In this document: positions 1 through 5,453 of the stretch, piece after piece | Layout of the letters: every line of letters begins with the position of its first letter | Numbering within the stretch: the first letter of the stretch is position 1 | Source: Candidatus Kapaibacterium sp. | Lineage (GTDB): Bacteria > Bacteroidota > Ignavibacteria > Kapaibacteriales > Kapaibacteriaceae | DNA length: 6,938 bases | Assembly: GCA_030830285.1 (NCBI GenBank) | Contig: JAURNF010000161.1 | Coordinates: 1-6,938, forward strand | Reading direction: 5' to 3' | The notes under the pieces: generated by a model | The model's input: only the letters and a program-made list of their open reading frames with translations | Told to the model about the DNA's origin: nothing | Database searches by the model: none | Made by a program: the position numbers and the translations under genes

Positions 1-1509
1 AACCCAGAAGAAGATGATGTCTGGACCCGTCACCAGCAGTTGTGTCGGCAAGTAGTACTGCATCAGCTTCTCGCTCTGAGAATCCTGCGTATGCAGTAAT
101 GGTCCCCTCCACTGCATGGTTGTCATTGGCCACAACCACGACGAGAACCATGTGTCGAGAACATCAGGATCCTGACGAAGTGATGCAGATGCATCAAGAC
201 CAAGTTTTTCACGCGCTTGTTGCTCGTTCTGGGCAGCAGTGAACCGTCCATCCTCTGTGTAGTACACCGGGATCCGATGTCCCCACCACAACTGACGGGA
301 AATGCACCAATCACGGATGTTTGACATCCAGTGCTCGTAGGTACGCACCCAATGTTCAGGATGAATCTTGATGTCGCCGTCCTGGACCGCCTTCAACGCT
401 GGAGCCGCGAGAGGCTCCATGCGAACGAACCATTGATCGCTCAGATACGGTTCGACCACCTCTCCACCACGTTCGCTAAAGCCAACATTGTGCGTGTAGT
501 CATCTTTAGCTTCAAGCAGCTCCGCATCTTCAAGTGCTTGGACCACGCGTTTGCGTGCTACGAAGCGATCCAGACCCGCAAACTCACCCGCAAGCTCTGT
601 CAACGTTGCATCTGCCGCGATACACGAAGGCATCGTCAGGCCATGTCGCAAACCGATCTCGAAGTCATTCGGGTCATGGGCAGGTGTGATCTTAACGCAG
701 CCGGTACCGAACTCGGGATCTGCATAATCATCTGCGATAATCGGCACGCGCTGTCCACCAAGCGGAACAATCACATGTTTACCGATTAGAGACGCGTAGC
801 GTTCGTCGCGTGGATTGACCGCAACAGCGACGTCAGCGAAGATTGTTTCAGGTCGAACCGTAGCAACGAGCAGCGTACCAGATCCATCTTCAAGATGATA
901 CCTCAACGTGTAGAGGTGTTCCTTTACCTGTTTGAACGTCACTTCCTCATCGCTCAACGCACTTTGTGCCACTGGCGACCAGTTAATGATGCGCTTGCCA
1001 CGGTAGATCAAACCTTCGTCGAACAACTGAATAAAGACATCACGCACGGCATCAGATGCCGATGGATCCATGGTGAACAGTGTTCGATCCCAATCGCATG
1101 AGACCCCAATGGTCCGAAGCTGATTGAGGATAATCCCGCCATACTTCTCTTTCCACTCCCACGTCTTCTCAACAAATGCCTCACGGCCGATGTCGTGTCG
1201 CGACGTGCCACCCTTTTTCAACTCCTGCTCAACCTTAGTCTGCGTCGCAATGCCTGCATGGTCCAGACCCGGGAACCAGCAGGATTCTTTCCCCTGGAGC
1301 CGAGCCCACCGGATGTAGATATCCTGAAGCGTATTGTTGAGCACGTGACCAAAGTGCAGGATTCCTGTCACGTTAGGTGGGGGCATCACGATCGAGTACG
1401 CGTCCTTCTCAGACGGGGCGGAACGATAAACACCCTGTTCTTGCCAGGTCTTGTACCATCGCTGTTCGGATTCAGACGGACTATACGATTTGTCGAGTTG
1501 GGTTGACAT
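1..1509 (-). CDS. valS: Valyl-tRNA synthetase, N-terminal 503 residues (runs off the left edge)
   Basis: This cytoplasmic class I aminoacyl-tRNA synthetase charges tRNA-Val with valine and edits mischarged threonine. The minus-strand frame is open from the ATG at 1509-1507 to base 1 with no stop. Residues 44-56 read PPPNVTGILHFGH, the class I nucleotide-binding signature with HFGH in place of HIGH. The CP1 editing domain spans roughly residues 200-345; it includes VATVRPET (215-222) and GCVKITPAHDPND (270-282). The Rossmann fold resumes with SRQLWWGHRIP (404-414) and DTWFSSWLWP (452-461). The KMSKS loop, anticodon-binding domain and C-terminal coiled coil lie outside the window; full-length family members are usually around 880-950 residues, so a little over half is present. 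No convincing Shine-Dalgarno precedes the start, but MSTQLDKSYSP is a normal ValRS N-terminus. It is transcribed divergently from the lipoprotein gene. The identification is secure; the deviations in the HIGH and TTRPET motifs are noted in the findings. Confidence 0.97.
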   Translation of the reverse strand, partial: MSTQLDKSYSPSESEQRWYKTWQEQGVYRSAPSEKDAYSIVMPPPNVTGILHFGHVLNNTLQDIYIRWARLQGKESCWFPGLDHAGIATQTKVEQELKKGGTSRHDIGREAFVEKTWEWKEKYGGIILNQLRTIGVSCDWDRTLFTMDPSASDAVRDVFIQLFDEGLIYRGKRIINWSPVAQSALSDEEVTFKQVKEHLYTLRYHLEDGSGTLLVATVRPETIFADVAVAVNPRDERYASLIGKHVIVPLGGQRVPIIADDYADPEFGTGCVKITPAHDPNDFEIGLRHGLTMPSCIAADATLTELAGEFAGLDRFVARKRVVQALEDAELLEAKDDYTHNVGFSERGGEVVEPYLSDQWFVRMEPLAAPALKAVQDGDIKIHPEHWVRTYEHWMSNIRDWCISRQLWWGHRIPVYYTEDGRFTAAQNEQQAREKLGLDASASLRQDPDVLDTWFSSWLWPMTTMQWRGPLLHTQDSQSEKLMQYYLPTQLLVTGPDIIFFWV

Positions 1510-1546
1510 AGCGGCCTGGAGGCATGAAATTGCGGTTACAACTCCA

Positions 1547-1554
1547 CAAAGATA
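1547..1554 (-). promoter_or_regulatory. Candidate -7 box (TATCTTTG) for valS
   Basis: Read on the minus strand, these bases spell TATCTTTG, an exact match to the Bacteroidota-type -7 consensus TAnnTTTG. The box lies 37 nt upstream of the valS ATG, which would give a leader of about 30 nt. I see no TTG-type -33 element at the usual 17-23 nt spacing, so the assignment rests on one short box and on my uncertain placement of the organism. Confidence 0.35.
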
Positions 1555-1564
1555 GCGAGTCGGG

Positions 1565-1583
1565 CCCCAGACCTGACCCCAGA
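1565..1583. repeat. Short direct repeat CCCCAGA x2, 12-bp period
   Basis: CCCCAGA occurs at 1565-1571 and again at 1577-1583, separated by CCTGA, just upstream of the candidate valS promoter box. The first copy overlaps a GGGCCC palindrome at 1562-1567. The spacing of about one helical turn would suit a regulator-binding site. On the minus strand the segment contains GGGGTCAGGTCT, which resembles a short dispersed repeat I recall from many environmental genomes. Neither function can be shown from this window. Confidence 0.4.
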
Positions 1584-1597
1584 ATCAACCGAACCCC

Positions 1598-1661
1598 TAT
1601 ATTTGCAAGAACATTGTGCAGTTGTCTATTCTCTTGGCATAGATAGCAACGCGATGCTTTG
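1598..1661 (+). promoter_or_regulatory. Candidate promoter region for the lipoprotein-LysM unit
   Basis: Two plus-strand candidates lie upstream of the lipoprotein gene. TATATTTG at 1598-1605 matches TAnnTTTG exactly but has no obvious TTG at about -33. Alternatively, CTTG (1633-1636) is followed after 17 nt by ATGCTTTG (1654-1661), an imperfect -7 box with a better-placed upstream element. The second would give a leader of roughly 25 nt and the first about 80 nt. I cannot choose between them. Confidence 0.25.
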
Positions 1662-1684
1662 AATATTGACTCAGCATTACTAAT

Positions 1685-1690
1685 GGAGGA
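1685..1690 (+). promoter_or_regulatory. Shine-Dalgarno site of the lipoprotein gene
   Basis: GGAGGA lies 3 nt before the ATG at 1694. It is the strongest anti-SD match in the window and supports that start codon, although the spacing is shorter than usual. Most other genes here lack a clear site, so strong initiation of this small lipoprotein is likely. Confidence 0.6.
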
Positions 1691-1693
1691 TCT

Positions 1694-2026
1694 ATGAAGC
1701 AACGACATAGCGTCGCCTTGGCCTTGGCTGCCATCGGTACGGCGCTCACGATGACGTCGTGTTGCAACATCAGTGACGAGCAGTTGGCGAAAATTCGTCA
1801 GCTTCGTGCTGAGGAAAAGCAACTCACGGCCGACATTCAAAAGGCGGAAACCGATCGCTCGAAGATCCAGAACGAGCTCAGCTCACGTCAGGGCGAAGTC
1901 CGCAAGTGCAACGAGCGCTTGTCATTCGTACAGGACAAGAAGTCAAAGTGGCCAAATGTGTGGCAAAACTGGGATCCAACCGTTCCCGTTGAAGAGCCAG
2001 CTACACCAACTCCAAAGAAGAAGTAA
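1694..2026 (+). CDS. Small coiled-coil lipoprotein of unknown function
   Basis: I do not recognise a named family for this 110-residue protein. Residues 1-22 form a signal peptide: a basic MKQRH start, a hydrophobic core, then MTS before C23. This is a lipobox-like site, so the mature protein probably carries a lipid on C23 and sits in the envelope. A second cysteine, C24, follows immediately. Residues about 26-83 are rich in E, K, Q and L with heptad-like spacing and should form a coiled coil. It contains ADIQKAETD (46-54) and ends near KCN (71-73). A Trp-rich stretch (W86, W90, W93) and a Pro/Thr tail ending in KKK complete it. The LysM gene follows after 20 nt and shares the coiled-coil motif, so the two are probably co-transcribed and may act together in the periplasm. 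The size and fold recall Lpp-like spacer lipoproteins, but no homology is claimed. Confidence 0.85.
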   Translation: MKQRHSVALALAAIGTALTMTSCCNISDEQLAKIRQLRAEEKQLTADIQKAETDRSKIQNELSSRQGEVRKCNERLSFVQDKKSKWPNVWQNWDPTVPVEEPATPTPKKK

Positions 2027-2032
2027 TCAACG

Positions 2033-2038
2033 AAAGGA
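2033..2038 (+). promoter_or_regulatory. Shine-Dalgarno site of the LysM gene
   Basis: AAAGGA lies 8 nt before the ATG at 2047, in the 20-nt gap after the lipoprotein stop. It supports separate initiation of the LysM gene within a shared transcript. Confidence 0.5.
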
Positions 2039-2046
2039 CTATACCC

Positions 2047-2874
2047 ATGAAACACCTTCTGATTATTGCCCTCTTCGTTGGTTCGTTTGCTACGGCGCTT
2101 GCCCAGGATCCGCCTCCACCAGCGAGCAAGCCAGACGAAGAGCTCAAGTGCAAAGAAGCTGATGCACGCATTAAGCAATTCAGCGATCAAAACGCAATGC
2201 TCAAAGCGAAGCTCGATGCAGTGAAGGCTGACATTGCGAAGGCAGAGAGCGATCTCGCTTCAGCTGTCACATCACTGAAGAAGTGCAACGACGACATCTA
2301 TGCTCTGGTAGGTGCTACTGAAGCTGATGTCAACGCCTTCCGTCAACGTCTTGGTCAGATTGAGGGACGTGTGCGTGAACTCCAGCGTCTTAGCCAAGAG
2401 CAACTCATCGCTCGTCAAGGTGATGTACGCTCAACAGATCGCGACCTCAATGCTCTTGCTCAAGAACAACTTGCAGTGCTTCCTGAATTCTACGATCGTA
2501 TCGCTTCGCTGCACAACGACATTCAGCGTCTTTACGTAAAGAATCCAGAGAAGGCCTACGTTGTGGGCACATGGGCGGAGAATCGCGACTGTCTCTGGAA
2601 CATTGCTGGACGTTCGGAGATCTACTCTGATCCAATGCTTTGGCCACGCATTTGGCAAGCCAACATCGATCAAATCAAGAACCCAGACGTCATCCAGCCA
2701 GGTTGGACGCTCAAGGTTCCGGCGAATGCGCCATTGAATGACGATGAAAAGCGCGCCGAGCGTGTTTACTGGCGCAAGAAGCGTCAAGCAGCTGCGGCTG
2801 CCGCAACAGAGCAAGCACCGGCTGCGCCAACGACGGCCCCGGCAGGTGCTAAGAAGTCTGAAGCTGGCAACTAA
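2047..2874 (+). CDS. Secreted coiled-coil protein with a C-terminal LysM domain
   Basis: This 275-residue protein has a Sec signal peptide (MKHLLIIALFVGSFATALA, likely cut after A19) and no lipobox, so it is predicted to be periplasmic and soluble. After a Pro-rich linker, residues about 32-165 are Ala/Glu/Lys/Gln-rich and predicted largely helical, with coiled-coil character. They include ADIAKAESD (61-69) and KKCN (78-81). Residues about 171-225 look like a LysM module: YVVGTWAENRDCLWNIAG, then a Trp-rich middle (MLWPRIWQAN) and an IQPGWTLKVP end. LysM modules bind N-acetylglucosamine-containing glycans such as peptidoglycan. A basic RKKR is followed by an Ala/Pro-rich tail. Cysteines C35, C80 and C182 are present. 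There is no recognisable catalytic domain, so a structural or scaffolding role in the cell wall is more likely than hydrolysis. It follows the lipoprotein gene with its own Shine-Dalgarno and is closed by a terminator. Confidence 0.88.
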   Translation: MKHLLIIALFVGSFATALAQDPPPPASKPDEELKCKEADARIKQFSDQNAMLKAKLDAVKADIAKAESDLASAVTSLKKCNDDIYALVGATEADVNAFRQRLGQIEGRVRELQRLSQEQLIARQGDVRSTDRDLNALAQEQLAVLPEFYDRIASLHNDIQRLYVKNPEKAYVVGTWAENRDCLWNIAGRSEIYSDPMLWPRIWQANIDQIKNPDVIQPGWTLKVPANAPLNDDEKRAERVYWRKKRQAAAAAATEQAPAAPTTAPAGAKKSEAGN

Positions 2875-2902
2875 CGCTCTGCCAATGAATCGTGTACGTC
2901 AT

Positions 2903-2930
2903 AAAAGGGCCCTCTTTCGGGCCCTTTTTT
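2903..2930 (+). terminator. Rho-independent terminator after the LysM gene
   Basis: AAAAGGGCCC (2903-2912) pairs perfectly with GGGCCCTTTT (2919-2928) around a 6-nt TCTTTC loop, giving a 10-bp stem ending in a run of six T. It lies 28 nt after the LysM stop codon and separates the envelope-protein unit from the phoH run. Because the A and T tracts are symmetric it could also act on minus-strand transcripts, but no minus-strand gene ends here. Confidence 0.92.
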
Positions 2931-2978
2931 CTTGTTGTGTAACTTCCCCTCTTCATTCACCAGGCCCCCAACGAACGC

Positions 2979-3983
2979 ATGCACATCGTTGAAAAGAAGG
3001 TAAAGCTCACCGACATCGATATCATTGAACTCCTCGGAGCCAATGAGGCAAATCTTCAGCTAATCGAGAATAAGTTCGATACCGCCATTACCGTCCGTGG
3101 CGATACTGTTGTTCTGCGAGGTGAGCCGATTGAGGTAAAGAAGATCGAGCAGATCTTCCAAGAACTCATGCACACGCTCAAGCGTACAGGTCGATTGCAG
3201 GTAGCTGATGTGTCGATGATTGTCGACCTTGTTGACGGCGGTCGAGCCGGCGCGGTGGTGCCAAGCTCACTCAGTCAAGAAGAGCTCGACTCGGTGATTT
3301 TATGGGGCAAGAAGGAAATGATTCGGGCACGAACTCCACGTCAGCTCGAATACTACCGTAAGGTTCGCACCAATGATCTCGTGTTCTGTGTCGGACCCGC
3401 TGGCACGGGGAAGACTTTTCTTGCGGTAGCAATGGCACTTGCTGCACTCCGCGCGAACGAGGTCTCTCGCATCATTCTATCGCGTCCTGCCGTTGAAGCC
3501 GGAGAGTCACTTGGCTTTCTGCCAGGCGATATTTCTGAGAAGGTCGATCCATATCTACGACCATTGCTCGACGCACTGAGCGACATGGTGAGTCCCGACA
3601 AACTGAAGAGCATGCTCGAAAAGCGCATTGTCGAGATTGTGCCATTGGCATATATGCGCGGACGCACGCTGAATAACTCCTTCATCATTCTCGATGAAGC
3701 GCAGAACGCTACAAAGACACAGATGAAGATGTTCCTCACACGTCTGGGACGTAACTCCAAGGCCATCGTCACAGGCGATACGACGCAAGTTGACCTCCCA
3801 CGACGTCATGAATCGGGTCTGTTAGACGTGTCTCAACTGTTTGCTGGTATTCAAGGCATCGACTTTTGCGCGTTCGAAAAGAGTGACGTCGTGCGCCATC
3901 GTCTCGTCGCCGAAATCGTTGCCGCCTATGAACGGGAAGCGCAACAACGCGAGCATTCCACTCAGGAATCCCCTAACGCATGA
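2979..3983 (+). CDS. phoH: PhoH family P-loop ATPase
   Basis: This 334-residue cytoplasmic protein is a PhoH/PhoL-type NTPase, a family linked to RNA metabolism and ribosome-related stress whose exact substrate is unsettled. Residues about 10-70 form the small N-terminal KH-like segment (ELLGANEANLQLIE). The ATPase domain carries Walker A GPAGTGKT (139-146), SRPAVEAGESLGFLPGD (168-184), Walker B FIILDEAQN (235-243) and the VTGDTTQVDLP sensor region (264-274). Length and motif order match complete family members. The ATG at 2979 is chosen because the N-terminus fits the family; no Shine-Dalgarno is visible. Only 48 nt separate the start from the preceding terminator, so the promoter must lie in or near that gap, or expression depends on readthrough. 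The stop codon overlaps the cdaA start by 4 nt, implying translational coupling. In many bacteria phoH is followed by ybeY; here it is followed by cdaA. Confidence 0.96.
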   Translation: MHIVEKKVKLTDIDIIELLGANEANLQLIENKFDTAITVRGDTVVLRGEPIEVKKIEQIFQELMHTLKRTGRLQVADVSMIVDLVDGGRAGAVVPSSLSQEELDSVILWGKKEMIRARTPRQLEYYRKVRTNDLVFCVGPAGTGKTFLAVAMALAALRANEVSRIILSRPAVEAGESLGFLPGDISEKVDPYLRPLLDALSDMVSPDKLKSMLEKRIVEIVPLAYMRGRTLNNSFIILDEAQNATKTQMKMFLTRLGRNSKAIVTGDTTQVDLPRRHESGLLDVSQLFAGIQGIDFCAFEKSDVVRHRLVAEIVAAYEREAQQREHSTQESPNA

Positions 3984-4759
3984 ATGAACTCTTCCGCATA
4001 GGGTTTCTCGCGATCACCGCCATCGACATCCTCGATGTGGTGCTCATCGCCGTGCTGTTCTACGTCGTCTACAGGTCGCTTCGCGATACGCTCGCGATTC
4101 AGATTCTGCTGATTCTTGCTCTCGTGTTGTTATTGAGCTTCGTGACAGATGCTGCCGGCATGAAGACGATGAACTGGGTGCTACGACGCATTGGCGATGT
4201 CGGGTTGATAGCATTCGTCGTACTCTTTCAACCTGAGCTACGTCGTGTGCTGTTGCTCCTTACACAATCTCGTCTGTTCCGCTTGTTCGTTCGCTCCCGC
4301 AGCTCGGAAGTGATCGATGACGTCCTTGAAGCGGTCCAGGATCTTACCTCGAAGCACATCGGTGCGCTTATCGTGTTCTCGCGCGCCGATCACATCAGCG
4401 TAACTGTTGACACTGGCATTACCCTCAATGCACAAGTATCGTCAGAGTTGTTGTCATCCATCTTCAATCCCCGCTCACCATTGCATGACGGTGCGGTCGT
4501 TGTTGAAAACCAGACCCTCGTAGCAGCTCGCTGCGTGCTCCCCTTGAGCAACACACAACGCATTGGAACGCGGAACCTTGGCACTCGTCATCGCGCGGGT
4601 CTGGGGTTGTCAGAACAAGCCGATGTTGTGGTCGTAATCATTTCCGAAGAGCGAGGTTCGATTAGCTTTGCCTATCAAGGTGAGTTGCTGCTCGATATCG
4701 ATCCTACCGAACTACGCTCGCTTCTTCAACTCCGCCTACCTGAAATCTCTGCTGGATAA
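3980..4759 (+). CDS. cdaA: Diadenylate cyclase CdaA (membrane-bound c-di-AMP synthase)
   Basis: CdaA condenses two ATP into cyclic di-AMP, a second messenger controlling potassium and osmolyte balance and cell-wall homeostasis. The 259-residue product has three predicted membrane helices near residues 13-32, 38-56 and 72-90. A cytoplasmic DAC domain follows from about 105 to 235. The catalytic motifs are intact: SPLHDGAVVV (166-175) with the DGA at 170-172, and GTRHRAGLGLSE (201-212) with the RHR at 203-205. VVVIISEERGSIS (217-229) also fits the family. Length is close to typical CdaA (about 270). The ATG shares its bases with the phoH stop (ATGA), so the start is well supported. In Firmicutes cdaA sits with cdaR and glmM; neither appears in this window, so the regulatory partner, if any, is elsewhere. 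The gene sits between phoH and pcm, and a cell-wall carboxypeptidase gene is three genes downstream. Confidence 0.96.
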   Translation: MNELFRIGFLAITAIDILDVVLIAVLFYVVYRSLRDTLAIQILLILALVLLLSFVTDAAGMKTMNWVLRRIGDVGLIAFVVLFQPELRRVLLLLTQSRLFRLFVRSRSSEVIDDVLEAVQDLTSKHIGALIVFSRADHISVTVDTGITLNAQVSSELLSSIFNPRSPLHDGAVVVENQTLVAARCVLPLSNTQRIGTRNLGTRHRAGLGLSEQADVVVVIISEERGSISFAYQGELLLDIDPTELRSLLQLRLPEISAG

Positions 4760-4768
4760 TCCCTCTAC

Positions 4769-5452
4769 ATGAATCGTCAATCAACGCCAAGTAAGACCGC
4801 CACCGTATACGAACGCCAACGACTCGCACTGCTCGACGTACTCCGATCACGTGGAATTCACGACGAACGCGTCCTTTCTGCTATGAACGCGATACCGCGT
4901 GAGCAGTTTGTTCCACAGGCAATGATGGGTCGTGCCTACGAAGACTCTGCGCTTCCAATTGATAACCGCCAAACCATTTCTCAGCCATACACTGTTGCAC
5001 TGATGACACAGGAGCTAAAGGTTAGACCGAGTATGCGCATTCTGGAGATTGGCACAGGTAGCGGCTACCAAGCTGCAGTACTTGCTCAGCTTGGTGCAGA
5101 CGTGATCAGTATCGAGCGACATCCACTGCTCTCACAGAAAGCACGTACTCTGCTGGCCAGCCTTGGTTACAACGTAAACTGTCGAATCGGTGATGGTACG
5201 ATCGGATATCGCGATGGAGAACCATACGACGGTATCATCGTCACAGCGGGAGCTCCCGATGTTCCTGAGCCGCTCGCACGTCAGCTTGCTATTGGGGGTG
5301 TACTCGTCGTCCCTGTAGGCCCTCGTGATCAGCAGACACTCTATCGTGTCACACGTACAGGACCAGAGGCATGGACGGCAGAAGAGCGCGGACCTTGCAA
5401 ATTCGTCCCACTCATTGGAAGGTCGGGCTGGGATGAAGCAATCGGACAATAG
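4769..5452 (+). CDS. pcm: Protein-L-isoaspartate O-methyltransferase
   Basis: This SAM-dependent methyltransferase methylates abnormal L-isoaspartyl residues in aged proteins so that they can revert to aspartate. The 227-residue protein shows the PIMT hallmarks. RQTISQPYTVALMTQ (67-81) is the substrate-side motif, and EIGTGSGYQAAVLAQLG (93-109) is the SAM-binding motif I. D111-E116 (DVISIE) carries the acidic residue that usually binds the ribose, and GDGTIGY (141-147) and YDGIIVTAGAP (153-163) are motifs II-III. CKFVPLIGRSGW (210-221) is the conserved C-terminus. It is slightly longer than the usual 205-220 residues because of a polar N-terminal extension. It starts 9 nt after cdaA and ends 1 nt before the preferred miaA start, so it is an internal operon gene. 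No Shine-Dalgarno is evident. A functional link to c-di-AMP or tRNA modification is not implied by position alone. Confidence 0.95.
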   Translation: MNRQSTPSKTATVYERQRLALLDVLRSRGIHDERVLSAMNAIPREQFVPQAMMGRAYEDSALPIDNRQTISQPYTVALMTQELKVRPSMRILEIGTGSGYQAAVLAQLGADVISIERHPLLSQKARTLLASLGYNVNCRIGDGTIGYRDGEPYDGIIVTAGAPDVPEPLARQLAIGGVLVVPVGPRDQQTLYRVTRTGPEAWTAEERGPCKFVPLIGRSGWDEAIGQ

Positions 5453-5453
5453 C

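Noticed and set aside
331..789. A 152-codon plus-strand open frame opposite valS
   Set aside because: It lies entirely antisense to a continuous, motif-rich valS frame; its product is Cys/Arg/His-rich with no recognisable domain, as expected from a shadow frame.
1195..1506. A 103-codon plus-strand open frame opposite the start of valS
   Set aside because: It is antisense to the HIGH-motif region of valS, with low-plausibility composition and no ribosome site.
1510..1693. A T-box or other riboswitch upstream of valS
   Set aside because: The leader is short, with no T-box sequence or specifier stem; such leaders are mostly a Firmicutes feature.
1481..1840. A 119-codon minus-strand frame spanning the intergenic region
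   Set aside because: It overlaps both the valS start and the lipoprotein gene in other frames. Its product shows no domain, and both overlapping genes have better evidence.
3353..3772. A 139-codon minus-strand frame inside phoH
   Set aside because: It is the complement of the conserved Walker A to Walker B stretch of PhoH; the Ser/Arg-rich product is typical of an antisense shadow.
5325..5453. N-terminal extension of miaA starting at 5325
   Set aside because: It would overlap pcm by about 128 nt, and the extra residues are polar with no family similarity; starts at 5454 or 5433 fit MiaA far better.
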